From Porphyra umbilicalis (Eukaryota > Rhodophyta > Bangiophyceae > Bangiales > Bangiaceae): a stretch of 51,940 bases of DNA. The stretch's first letter is position 1. The number at the start of each line of letters is the position of its first letter. The position numbers were made by a program, and so were the translations under genes. Of the stretch, positions 22,966 to 33,927 are shown piece after piece. The stretch covers positions 1 through 51,940 of the forward strand of contig KV919192.1 of the NCBI GenBank assembly GCA_002049455.2, read 5' to 3'. The notes beneath the pieces were generated by a model. It was not told where the DNA came from. It was given only the letters and a program-made list of their open reading frames with translations, and did no database searches.

Positions 22966-23898
22966 TCACCGCGACGAATCCTGCAGCGCCTTGAACAGGA
23001 GAACCCCCTCGCCATTGATGTAGAAGTAGAGGTAGCCGCCGGGCTGGTGAATGACCTTGGTCGCGTAGTGCCTGCAGGTGCGGAACAAGGGGGGCAGAGA
23101 CAGGAGGAGGAAATCGGAGGCCGCCGCGATGCATTGCAATGGAACAAGAGACAAGGCACGGTGTCAGGAATAAGTCAATGTCAGAAGAAGCTCACCATGT
23201 GAAAGACGGTAAGGAAAGCCTGCGTCACAAAATAAGAAACCCTAGGATACGCCGACACCGAGGTCGCGGCGACTCGCACCGCGGGGACAGCCCACCCACA
23301 ATATGTAATCTGCGTCGATGATTCAACATGGTCTCCCTATCACGATACGCAACCCTCTCCCCCATTCGAGGGAGGCGACGTAACCAATCCACACACCCAC
23401 CCACGTACCGCCCGACGATGCAGTGCCACGGACCGCCATAGCGGCTATCGAATTCCTCCTGCAGCAGCCCCGCGACGGCTTTTTCGTCGAGTTGCCGCTT
23501 GTAGATGGCCTGGGGGTATTCACGGAGGGGAGCGAACAGAAAGAGGGGGTGGTGGGGGAAAAGAGCATTAAGAAGCAACATACACCCCAACACCAGCAGA
23601 AGACGGCATGCAATCGAGTCAATGTCAAGAGACCTACCCAAGCCGCGAATGCGGCTGACATCACGGCGACACGCACCGCAATGAAACCAAGAGGAACGCC
23701 ATCGGTGTCTATGTTCAACAGCACGAATCCCCATGAAGCAATCCACCTCCAATCAATGCCCGCGCGCCGTCGCCATCGACGTCGACGGACGCAGCCGCCC
23801 ACCCGCCAGCGTACCGCCCTGGCAATGCTAATCGCGGTCTGCTGCATGTCCGGCCGCATGTCGGCATCCTTGATCCACACGTCGTCGGACGAGTCCAT
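22966..23898 (-). CDS. LC8-family dynein light chain, three exons
   Basis: Exons on the minus strand are 23898-23815, 23509-23409 and 23071-22966, giving 96 residues (usual LC8 about 89). Donors are GTACGC and GTACGT; acceptors are CCCCCAG and CCTGCAG; the second intron splits an Arg codon. Family landmarks are IKDADMRPDMQQTAISIA, then LLQEEFDSRYGGPWHCIVGR, HYATKVIHQPGGYLYFYING, and the final strand GVLLFKAL. LC8 is a small dimeric hub that binds short linear motifs in many partners as well as serving dynein and myosin V. The start is the first ATG in frame; an upstream GTG would add four residues. It converges on the unknown gene at 20.4-22.4 kb. Confidence 0.93.
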
Positions 23899-26800
23899 CG
23901 TGTGCACCACGCTGGTTCCGAGCCGCTTGCCTCACCGTCGTCGTATACACTGCGCTAGTTCCGAGCCGCTTGCCGCACCGCCGTCGACGCTGCCGCGCTG
24001 CCTGCCCAAGCGTGCACAGGTGGGGCGAGGAGGTCGAGACCGGGTCGGCAGGGATCAAGGCGGGGGCAACGGTCGGAAGCACCACAGCAATGGCACGCGC
24101 GCGGCGGCGTCACGTGCGGGTGGGTGACCGCACAACGACGGCTATAAAAGGCAATTCGGCGTCCGCAGTCCGAGGGTGCCACCTAGACCTCAACCGCATG
24201 TAAGCGTGTTGCGTGGACCTTATTGCCCACGAGCGCCTCGCGCGGACCAGAGGTCCGGCTAGCACGAACGCAACACCGGCGACGGCCGTGACAGTGAGAC
24301 TGCGACTTGACAGGGGCGGGCGCACGCGCTGCTGAGGTGTTGCGAAAACGTGCGTTGATGCGCCTTTCAGGCCCAATCATCCCCGTCGCTGAGTCCGTGC
24401 CACGCGTCAGGCCGTGCGGCTCGGAGGTCCATGAATTACGACATGTGACCGGGCCGGGGCCCCTCGGCAACAGCTGACGTGGCCCCACATCCACCCCCGC
24501 AGTGCAACGATGCCGGGATGCGTACGCCACTGGTGCTGCCTGGAACGGTGTGGCTGGCGCGGGGGGGCGTTGTGCCCTTCCCCACCGATCTGCACTGCAG
24601 TGTAGGGTGACGAACCGGGGAGGAGAGCGTCGTGCCGCCCCGCCACAGCGGCTGTGTGCGGGGCGGTGTTGCCCGTGAGCAATCGGGGATGGCGCGGACA
24701 GAGGGGCGGCCGACACCCGCAGTGGGTGGTGGCGACGGTGTTGGTGCCGCCGCACCGCCTCGAGGGCATTGCGCAAGTCGGTGAGATTTCCTGAGATTCC
24801 CCCTGCGCCTCGCCCTTCTCTCCTCTCAGGGGGTTCCGTCCGCCGTGACTCAACTGTAGGCGGGGTGAGACGGAAACGAGTGCAAGGCAAACCCTTCCTG
24901 TCGACCTTGAGCACCATCAAAAGGACGTCGTTGACAGTCCCTCGCGCACCGTTGGACTCATTGTCTGGCTATGCTGGTCCTCGTCCCCCCGCGCGTAGCA
25001 CTGCAGTTTGCGGCTGCCTTTTGTTCTACGCACCGCGCGCCTCTACCCTTGCCAGCGGTGGCTGGCGCCAACACGAACACGTCACCAGCTAGGGGGTATT
25101 TGGTCACCTGGTCGTTGCCCGAATCTGTCAGCAGTGCCGCGTCGTATCACCTCCAAGGCGCATCTTACGAACGTACTCATTCCGCGCACATCCCTTGACC
25201 GGGGGAGCCGGCCTTCACCCACGTGTCTGCTTGAAGAGCGGCGAGCACGGCACCTTACGTGTTTCTGTGCTGTACTACTGTATGTCTTGGACACGCAGCA
25301 GCAGGTGGTGCACTGAGCGAGCTACGAAAATAAAAACGCTTTCAGTGGTATTTTTTGGACGTGGGTGAATGAATGTGCATGACTTGGCAAAACAATTTGT
25401 GCACAGGCATGGTCGCGCGCAGCACAGAATCGGCGGGACGCTAGCTAGACTCAGAGAAGACGACGAATAGAAAAAAGGACCAGCGGGCGTACACAGAAGT
25501 GTCGTCTCACGGGTGGGTACTGTAGTGGGGAAAATAGGATGGTGGCACCAACGACACTGGGGGCGTCCCAGGAAATTCAATAGCGCACAGAGCGCAGCGA
25601 GCAGCCTCGGACCGTGTGTTGTGCCAAGCCACGGCATACAGCCTGGCAAAAAGGGCACCTACCGCTTGGCTATGGTCCTACCACACCACCACAACCTGCC
25701 CCCCTTCCCGCGGCTCGCCCTCTGCCCTCCCCTGCCCTACCGCACCCAATCGCACGGGCGACGCCACTCGTCGCCAGGCGTGTGTGCTCGGGTGGCGCGC
25801 GCGGCGCGCGCGGCGCCTGTGGCCGCCGCGGCAGTGCCGCGGCGCGCCGTGGCGCCCCCGCCGACGGGCCGCCAACGGCGGCCGGCGGCCACGCCACGGC
25901 AGCGGCGGCGGCGGCAGCGGCACGGGGGGGCGCGCCTCTACCCGCCACGCGCCCGTGGAGCGGCAACGAGGCACCGCCGACGCTTTGGCCGTGACGCACC
26001 GGCCGCCGCCGCTGCCACCGCCGCCGCCGTCACCGCCGCCGCCGCCGCCGTTACCGCCGCCGCCGCCGCTGCCACCGCCGCCGCTTGCCGCCGCCCGCCG
26101 CCGCCGCACCCGCCGCCACCGACCGCGGCGGCGACGCGCCCGCCGCCTATCCGCACGGCCGCCGGGGCTGTCACGGCAGGCATCAGAATACCCCCGCCGC
26201 CGGCGCCCGCCACCCCGCCGCCCGACAGGCGCCGCGCCCTCCCCCACCCCCTCCCCCCGCGCGGGGCCCCGTGGCCACCGCCGCTGCGGGCGCGCCAGAG
26301 ACGCTGGCGGCCACCAACCGGCACCGCCACAGGGCAACCGCCGCTCTTGACGTAGGGTGCAAGGGGGGAAGGGGGGGGAGGGGAGGGGGGAAACGCCGCC
26401 ACCAACAGCCGCGCGGCGCCGCGGGCCATGCAGGCGCGGCGCCTGCTCGCGCCACCCGACGGCGGCGGCGGCGCGGCCGCCGGCCGCGTCGGCGCAGCGT
26501 CTGTCCCCACCCCCCGCCCCCCCGAGTGCCGCCGCCGTCACCGCCCCGCCACGCCCGACAGGTGGCGCCGCCGCGGCGGCGCTGTGCATCATCGCGGCAG
26601 CGGCGGCGGCGGTGGCGGCGGCGGCGGTGACGCAGCCCACGACATACCGCGCCGGCGGCGGACGGCGGGCGACTAGCAGGGCGCGCGGCGCCGTCGGCGG
26701 CCGCCACCGACGGCGGTGCGGCCGCGTCGTGGGCGCGTGGGTGACGGGCGCCGCGGCCACCGGCGCGGGCCGTTGCCTCGCCGGTCCCTGGCGGCGGCAC

Positions 26801-26972
26801 CGCCGCCCGCACGCGCACGGGCGACGCGCCGTCCCCCCCCCCCCTATCGCCGCCCGCCACCCACCGTGGACCGCCATCACGCCGGTGGTTCCACCAACGG
26901 TGCCCGCCAGCCGCGGCACCGCCGCCGCCATGTGTCAACCACGCGGGCGCTGCATGGCCGCCACGGGCCCGT

Positions 26973-27014
<42 letters not shown>

Positions 27015-28040
27015 CGCACGCGCGCAGAGGAGGCACTATACTTGCTTCCCTGAAGCGGGCAGCAAGCCGCCAGGGTGTCGGCAGTGGCAGCGACGCTGCC
27101 CGCTGGTAGCGTCGCCGCCACGGGCGACACCGCCGCCGGTCGGCCGCCAACCGATGGTGGGGAAGGGGCGGCCGACGTGCGTGCCAGCGCAGCCACCGCC
27201 GGCCGGCCAATGATCTTGGGGAAGGGGGTGGGGGTCGCTGACGGTCCCGCCGACGGCGCGGCGCTCGCCCACTTGCCGCAGCGGCGGGTGCGGGCGCCGC
27301 GGCAGCGGTCACCTCATGCCGCCGACAGCCCGCACGCCACACGCAGCAGGTGCAGCCGCCACCGTCGTGGCCGCCACAGCTACGCCATGGTCAGAGCAAA
27401 AGTGCGCGGCGGGGGTGCGCGGCAAAGATACGAGGCGGGGGTGTGGGTTGGGGAGGTGCGTGACGCGAGCATGCGCCATGAGAACGCGGGTTGAACAAAG
27501 CTGCTTGCCCCAAGTGCAGCACACTGAAACTATATTGGGGTAGACAATCACTTTGTTGAATGACCGCGGAATGATCCGCACGTGCTCGCATGATGCCAGC
27601 GGGCACAAGAATTTCGTGAAACTGACTGCTTGTCATCCTTTAGAAAGGCATCGGATGAAAGTGGGGTTGCCTACTGGTGAGGTTTCGCCATTCATAGAGT
27701 ACAACCGAGTTCCTGGGATGGATTCCGGTGTGGTGCGGCCCCCCAGTCGCAATCAGGTTGCCATCCCCCAATTCTGCCCCCAGGACCGCCCACAAGAACG
27801 AGTAATGGGAGTCGCAGAAGTTTCTGATTGATCCAGGGTGTCACTGCCGCATCATTACGGCCTAATCTCTCTTCACAATCAGGTAGACCTGAAAAGCGGT
27901 GCTCCGTATGGTACGTTGGATGCTTTGCAAGACAGAGCACCCCAATATTCTTTCGTGGGAAAAACTAACGGATTCAAAGCGGCACCCATCAAGCTGGGCG
28001 GCCGCGACTCGTGCCACCGACGCACCTCACCGCCCCCCTC
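23899..28040. other. gene-free stretch
   Basis: A TATAAAAG at 24143-24150 has no credible gene behind it. 24.2-25.6 kb has moderate GC and only short frames. 25.7-27.4 kb is an extreme GC island with CCG triplet runs (about 26000-26100 and 26970-27010) and long ambiguous frames on both strands. One minus-strand frame near 27.2 kb (AALARTSAAPSPPSVGG) looks transit-peptide-like but leads nowhere I can follow. 27.5-28.0 kb is AT-richer with short frames. No gene is supported. Confidence 0.4.
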
Positions 28041-29382
28041 TCAATAGTACCCACCGTTGGCCTTGCCAGACGCGTCGAGAACGCCCTTCCAGTAGCGCTT
28101 CTCAAAATCAGCCTTCGCGTCCGCGTCGACAAGCACTTCGATCTTGCTGTCCTGTGGGGGGCGCACGCAGACCCAGCGGGCATTGGCCGCCAAACCCCCG
28201 CCACGGTGTCACGTGCAAAAGCAAGGAACGGGCAAGCGTTGGGCGTCAAGGCAAGCACAGGGTTAGCTCCCAGCATGGGCAAGTGAAGCACCCACTAAAA
28301 ACCAAATGGCTGTCGCGGCGGCCCCCCCGATCCCCCTCCCAACACGAGCTCCTACCACCCTTTCGGACTGAGAGAATGTGCAACGTACGGCCGTGAGGCG
28401 CACAGGATAGGTCAGGATGCCCTCGGGCTCGCGGAAGAGCAGGCGCAGTACGGAAGAGACCACGGGCGGCGACGGCATCCATTGACCAACGACTTCCCCT
28501 GTCTCCAGCGACCAGCGGGTGCCAAACTGAGGGCACGACACGGTCTTCGCCTGTGCCATCAGTAAAGAAAGGACGACGGGTGGACGAGGCCAAAAGGACC
28601 AACAGCGTAGACGCGTGAGTGGGTCGGTTCACACTTGCGCGAGTACGACATACAGGCCCGCTCCCGTGCTTCCCCACGGCAACGCAAGACACTCCCGCTG
28701 ATGTCGCCACTGCCGCAATCTTCGACGCCCACCTTCCGCCGATACGTACCTCAGAGTCCACATCCGCACCCTCCAGGGGCAACCCCGTTGGTGGGCACTT
28801 GCCCGACACCACGAACAACTCCCCATCATCCTGTCCCGACCCGCCATACACGCGGGTGCGTCGTCGCCACGAACCCAGAGGCGGCCCAACAAATGGCGGC
28901 ATGGATGGCGATCACGTCCTTGTGAGTGCCGTGCGCACGCAGCGGCCGCGCATGGCGGCGGCGGTGCCACGCCGCATCGTATCCTCCCCAACTTCACACC
29001 CCCCCCTCACCGGCGCGTGCCCTGTCTGACGACAACAACCCCCCCGCGCCCCCTTTCGCCACCTCCCCGCCCCCGCTACCCCACCAAAACATACCGTCGG
29101 AACGAGCGTGAGGGAGAGACCAACCGCCTCAAACGGCACCGTCGTGCCGCCGACGAGGCCGTCGGCGCTCCCGACCGGCGCCCACACGAGCGTTTCCATC
29201 GTTGGCCCGACGCGCGTCGCCACCCGCCCACGAGGCACGGCGGCGGCCGCCACCGCCGGCCGCGGCGCGGGCGCCCACGCGCCCCGCAGGCCCGGGCGTG
29301 CGTGCTGCACCGCCGCGGCAGCAGACGTGGCGCCGCCCGAGAGGGCGCCAACGGGGACGGCGGCGACAAAAGCCAGACCCAT
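28041..29382 (-). CDS. PSB33/TEF5-like Rieske-fold plastid protein, four exons
   Basis: Exons on the minus strand are 29382-29095, 28830-28750, 28550-28389 and 28151-28041, all phase 0, giving 213 residues. Donors are GTATGT, GTACGT and GTACGT; acceptors are GGGACAG, TGGCACAG and CCCACAG. Residues 1-60 resemble a plastid transit peptide. The Rieske-like domain runs from METLVWAPVG (62) through GELFVVSGKCPPTGLPLEG and VSCPQFGTRWSLETGEVV to LLFREPEGILTYPVRL. True Rieske proteins bind 2Fe-2S through C-x-H and C-x-x-H. Here both Cys remain (C108, C129) but the His positions are Pro110 and Phe132, so a normal cluster is unlikely. Plant PSB33 (algal TEF5), a thylakoid protein affecting photosystem II and light-harvesting organisation, has the same domain order and also lacks the ligands. 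The tail ends KANGGYY. Confidence 0.82.
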
Positions 29383-30643
29383 GGTGCGCCGGCGGGTGGG
29401 GGAGGTGCTGCCGCCGCGCGCGGTGGTACGGAGGGAGCCGGACCCGCCGCGCACCCGTCCGAGCGGCACCGACCGCGGGGCGTCAGGCGGCGCGCGTGCG
29501 GCACGACAGCGCAGACGGCGGCGCGCGATGGGGGGGGAGGTGACTTTGGCGTACGGACAGCGGTGTTTCCGTCGACCCGCCAGCGCTTTATTTTTCCTGC
29601 CCGCCGCCGCCAGCCGCACCCTTATCCCGTCATGGCACCCATCTCGCGCGGCAGCGGCGCCACCCCGGGGGCGTCCCGCCCTCGGGGGGGCGAGACCCCG
29701 CGCCCGTGGCCGCACCCGCGCGGGGGGGCGGGCCCGTTGTTCCCCTCCACCCTCACCGACAGACACCCCACCCGTGGCGCGGGGCCGCGCCCGTCCCCCC
29801 GCCCCGCCGCGGCCGCCCGCACGACGGCGGGCGTCGCGCCGCGCCGCGGGGCGCCGCCGCGCCGCCGCGGCGGCGTGCCGCCCGCACGAAGGGGGGAGCG
29901 GCCGCCGAGATCCGGGCGACCCGACCCCCCCCCGCGCGGGGCTCTCAAACGGCGGGCGCGCGGGCTCTTGCGATTGGGTGCCCTTTGCTCTCACGGCAGC
30001 GGACGCGGGGGCGTCGGCGGGAGGCGACGCGCCCGACCCCGCGCGCCCGACCCCGCGCGCCCGCACGCCAGCGGCTGGCGGGCGGGCGGCGGGCGGGCGG
30101 GCGGCGGGCGGGTGGGGCGATCAACCCGCCGGGCGACGGGCCGGCGGCGCCGCCCCGTGCGACGTGGCGGCCGCGCCGCGTCAGCGGGGGGGGGCGGGGG
30201 GGGGCGGCAGCGGCGCCCACCGCCGCCTCTAGCATGCGTGGGCGCCGGCAGTCGCGCCGCGGGAGGGGGTTTGGGCGCTTGTTGCAGCGCCACCCGCGGC
30301 GCCACTGTGGATTACTTGAAGGGCGTTGCCCGCAGCGTATTGGGCTCTCTGGCGGTGGGCGCCAAGCCGCCACAGAAGCGTGGCGTGTTCCGCTGCCAAG
30401 AAGCCGTCTTGCGCACTCACCTGTCCCCCCCCCCCTTGCCCCGTCTGCATCTGCAACTGCAAGCACCGTGCCTTGATACGTGCGGCGGCCCGTGTCCCCA
30501 TCGTCGGCAGCTTCACAAGCGGCGTCGCGGGCGGCGGCTGCCAAGCGAGCACAAGAAGCTCACTAGCGGCGCTCGGCGGACCGGCCGCGCAAACGGGTCT
30601 GGTGGCACTTGGCAGGCCGGCTGGCAGGCCGAGAGTGACGGCC
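29383..30643. other. divergent intergenic region, probable promoters of two plastid-type genes
   Basis: This lies between divergently transcribed genes. 29.6-30.2 kb is very GC-rich with Arg/Pro frames on both strands. A TTTATTTTT motif lies at 29588-29596, about 205 bases upstream of the minus-strand start. No gene is supported. Confidence 0.4.
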
Positions 30644-31306
30644 ATGGCGTTCGTGGCAGCTCCGGGGGTCACCCTTGGGCGGCCGGGCGCCGCCACCGTC
30701 CCACCTTCCCCCACCCACGGCCGATTCCCTCACGGGCGGCTGCCTCCCCCCCACCGCCGGCGGCCACTGGTGACGGCCGCAGCAGCAGCAGCGGCGGGCC
30801 CCAGCGCGGGCGCGGGCCCAGGCCTCCCCGCCGCCGCGGCGGTGGGGGTGCTCGACGCCCCCCCCCCCCCGCCGGCCGCCGCCGCCGTCGGCGTGCCCGA
30901 CTTGGTCGGCCTCGGCCCCGAAGGGGTGGTAGCGGTCGCCCTCGCCGCCCTCGCAGTCGCCCAACCGCCGCCGGCGGGGAGCCCCGTGGCGGTGGCCGCC
31001 GCCGCCCGCGCCGCGTCTGCCCTCCGCGCCTGCTGCGCCGTCGACCACCCCGTGCAGCGCAAGACGGTTGGCGCCGTGCCGCTGTGGGTGAGCCTCACGG
31101 CGCCGACGCCCACCGTGCGGCGGGCGGTGGGGGGGCTGGGCCGCCAAGCGGTGGTGCCGGGGGGGGGGGGGTGCGCCCCGACCGCACGCGGGCGGTGGTG
31201 GTCACGGCGGGGGGGGGCTCCGCGTGTCGTGGACCCTCGTGGCGGTGCTGGGCGGGTGGCGGGTGAGTGGCGTGTGCGCGCGGTTGGGGGCGGGGGGGAG
31301 GGGTGA
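30644..31306 (+). CDS. unknown protein with plastid transit-like N-terminus; 3' end unresolved
   Basis: ATG 30644 begins MAFVAAPGVTLGRPGAATV, similar in style to the PSB33-like gene's N-terminus. The mature part continues VPDLVGLGPEGVVAVALAAL, RAASALRACCAVDHPVQRKT and VGAVPLWVSLTAPTPTVRRA. G runs at 31159-31171 and 31209-31217 disturb the frame. After them the best continuation is VRPDRTRAVVVTAGGG, then LRVSWTLVAVLGGWR, which runs into a perfect splice donor GTGAGT at 31263 in phase 0. A CTTCCAG acceptor at about 31491-31497 could start a last exon ending at TAG 31644-31646, but that exon is poorly coding-like. Without splicing the uncorrected frame ends at 31306. No domain is recognised. Confidence 0.5.
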   Translation: MAFVAAPGVTLGRPGAATVPPSPTHGRFPHGRLPPPHRRRPLVTAAAAAAAGPSAGAGPGLPAAAAVGVLDAPPPPPAAAAVGVPDLVGLGPEGVVAVALAALAVAQPPPAGSPVAVAAAARAASALRACCAVDHPVQRKTVGAVPLWVSLTAPTPTVRRAVGGLGRQAVVPGGGGCAPTARGRWWSRRGGAPRVVDPRGGAGRVAGEWRVRAVGGGGEG

Positions 31307-31971
31307 GGGGCGCAGGGGGGGGGGGGGGGGACGCGGGGGGGTGGGGGGTCGTGGGGGGGGGTGCAACGGGGTCGGGGCGCGCGGTGAGAGAGGAGAGGCC
31401 TGGCCGCGTGATCGCCAACGGCAGTGGCGGCGGCGCGCGCCGCTCCGTGTGCCTCCCCTACTCGGCCAATCAAACGCGATAGCGCACTTCCAGTGTTTGG
31501 GTGGGACGCTGCCACCGCGGCCGCGGCCTCTGCCGCGCGCGCGCGCGCGCGCGGAGTGGAGCGGCGGGTGCCGACGCCCGCCGGCCCGTCCACCGGACCT
31601 GTGGCGTCGTGGGAAGAGGACCTTGAACGTGCAGCGGTCGGTCTAGGGCGCCGCCCGCCGCAACGGTGCGCCGCCGCCTGCCAGCGCGCCCCGACGGGCC
31701 TGTGCTCGCCGCCGCCGCAGCTGCGGGCGTCGGGCGCGGGGACGCGTCGCGCGGGGCCGCCGGGATGGCACGGCGGTTGCGGGTCGTGGCGGGACGTTGG
31801 GTGCGGCGCCGGGCGCGCGTCGCGGGATGGACGCGCCCCGCCCCTCGGCAAACAAACAGCGAGTTTTACAACCACACCCAGTAAAACAACGTCAAGGAGA
31901 CGCCAACGTCGAGGCACAACCCCCAAAAGGACGGACCCCCACTCCCCAATAAAAAACCCACGGGGGCACCC
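31307..31971. other. possible 3' exon region and intergenic
   Basis: G-rich to 31360. An alternating GC tract of about 18 bases lies at 31535-31552. It may contain the last exon or exons of the preceding gene. The AT-richer 31850-31965 probably includes the 3' UTR of the minus-strand gene that ends at 31972. Confidence 0.35.
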
Positions 31972-32673
31972 CTACTGGCGGGCGCAGCGGGTGCACCGCG
32001 AGGAGAAGCTGTCTGCCACCATCGCGTCGTACGGCGCCCACCCGCTGCCGCAGGAGCTCCTTTTTGGGTCACACACCACCGCCATGACGTCCGCGATCGC
32101 GTAGCGGCTCGACCGGCCCGACAGGGTCACGGTCAGCTCCTCGCCCGCCTCCAGCGGCCGCGTCAGCACCTTGTGGCCGTCGTGGTCCTTGGTCACCCCG
32201 CCCACGTGCCAGCGGTCCCCGCCCGTGTTTTGGTAGAGCTTGACCCACTCGTCGGTGAGCGACACGACGGCCAAGTTGTTGGGGGTGCCCTTGAACATGG
32301 ACCCCCCGCCGCCGACGCGCACCCACACGTCATTGTGCTCGGTAACGTGGGGCGCGTTGCTCCGCAACACAACGTTGTACGTGCCCGCCACGTCGGCGCG
32401 GAAGGTGTAGTGGAGGAGGCCCGAGCCGGGGGGGTCCACCCCACCCCCGCCGTTGGGCTTGAACATGAGCGCCCGCTTATTGAAGTAGGTGCCTGCCACC
32501 CACCCGTCGCTGGCGGCGGCGGCGGTTGCGGGCATCCGCACCGCCCCGCCGACGGCCGCGAAGGTCCCGCAGTTGCCGGCGGTGGGGGCGGCGATGGCGG
32601 CCGCGGCGGCGGCGGCGACGGTCGCCACCGCCGCCGCCGCGGCCGTGACCATCCGAGATGGGGTGCGTGCCAT
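31972..32673 (-). CDS. secreted single-domain beta-sandwich (carbohydrate-binding-like) protein
   Basis: 233 residues from ATG 32673. Residues 1-29 are a signal peptide (MARTPSRMV followed by an Ala/Val core). One domain follows: CGTFAAVGGAVRMPA at its start, then LHYTFRADVAGTYNVVLRS, HVTEHNDVWVRVGGG, EWVKLYQNTGGDRWHVGG, and LEAGEELTVTLSGRSSRYAI with the final strand IADVMAVVC. This succession (AGTY, NDVWVR, KxYQN, SGRS) is typical of malectin/CBM-like jelly-roll domains in secreted proteins. Cys near the end (VVCDPKRSSCGSG, SRCTRC) suggest disulfides. It is closely related to the last domain of the next gene upstream, so the pair probably arose by duplication. It is probably an extracellular-matrix or cell-wall protein; the ligand is unknown. 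Confidence 0.8.
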   Translation of the reverse strand: MARTPSRMVTAAAAAVATVAAAAAAAIAAPTAGNCGTFAAVGGAVRMPATAAAASDGWVAGTYFNKRALMFKPNGGGGVDPPGSGLLHYTFRADVAGTYNVVLRSNAPHVTEHNDVWVRVGGGGSMFKGTPNNLAVVSLTDEWVKLYQNTGGDRWHVGGVTKDHDGHKVLTRPLEAGEELTVTLSGRSSRYAIADVMAVVCDPKRSSCGSGWAPYDAMVADSFSSRCTRCARQ

Positions 32674-33927
32674 GGCGACGCGGCGAGTTATCGGGCGTGC
32701 GGGGAAGGGAGCGACAAGGGGGCAATCACCAAGGAAGAAGAAACTCGGGGGGGAGGGGGGAACTTGTGCGAGAGGAAAGGAAGCGAGGGCGGGGAGACGG
32801 CGACTCGTAACACGCGCGACAGGATGTGGAAGCGACGACTCGATGGTGAGGCGCAGGTGTGTTGGAACGAGACGAAGTTGAGGCTCGTCGTCTCTGGCAC
32901 ACCGGCGGCAGGCTTTATGCGGGCGCCGTCGACCTCGCACGCTCCACGAGCAAGGGCAGTGCCCGGCCGCTTTCAATGCCCCCACCCCACCCTATGCCAT
33001 CGAGCAGAGGGGTTGCCTCGACGTGGCACGCAGCCGCGCCGTCGGGAGCAGGCCCGCCCCTCGTGGTGTCGACGATCCACGCCAAGGACCGCTGCGCGCA
33101 ATGAGGCGTCGTCCCAACCGCGGACGACAACGCACGACAGCCTGGTTGGGGAGGGGCAACAACACTGAGCTGCCGCGTCGTCCCCGTGTGACGTCTGCTG
33201 GTGCGCGAAGGGCAGCGAGTGAGTCACGCGCTCGCGTGTCACTCATCTATGCGCGCGTCTCTGCAGCCACCCGTTTGCGCATGCAGATCGGCCTGCCCTA
33301 CGTAGTGGGCCCCCCCAACCGCACCGCACCCGCGCTGGGCCCCCCACGGCCCACTGTCAGCTAGTCGAGGTCGTTGCTCGCGCGGGCGCCGTCACAGTGA
33401 TGCCGTAGAATCAGGGTGATGGATTGCACCAGGGCGGGGGGCACACTGTCTGTATCCGACGGTGGAAGGGAGGAATCCATACGTAGGATGCGTGTGGGTG
33501 GCTACGTACTGTACAGAGCCCCCGCCGCGCGGCGAGGGGCTGTGCCGCGCGGCGCCGCACAGATTGGACCACGCCGTGGTCCTGGGTGGCAGATTGCTGC
33601 GCAAGCGCTGACGTGGCGAAGATTTTGCACACTCACTGCTGTATTTATGAATGACAGCGAGCGAGTTGTAGAAAGTACATCGAGGCTTTGGCTTGGGCGC
33701 TGACGACGTCGTCAGCGTGTACGCGTCGCGACGCGCACTCGCGGCGTCACCGCGACCGACGGGGCAGCGTCAAGAGGGAGTTCGGACCTTATTTGTAAGC
33801 GCCATGAGCAAGCAAGACGACACCTCGGAAGCGTAGAGGGGCAGAGCCCACACAGAGCCCACCCTCGGGGTTCAACGACAAAGAACGCCAATGCCGCACA
33901 GCGGCAGTTATTCGGACCGTCGTTGCC
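32674..33927. other. intergenic region between the two secreted-protein genes
   Basis: This holds the likely promoter of the 233-residue gene and the 3' flank of the larger one. Frames are short and overlapping and I see no additional gene. Confidence 0.45.

Noticed and set aside
25678..27196. 417- and 337-codon minus-strand frames and a 250-codon plus-strand frame
   Set aside because: Ambiguous strands, triplet runs and no motif. One segment looks transit-peptide-like but no mature domain follows.
27553..27831. 92-codon plus-strand frame in an AT-richer segment
   Set aside because: No similarity to a known domain and no supporting signals; too short to call.
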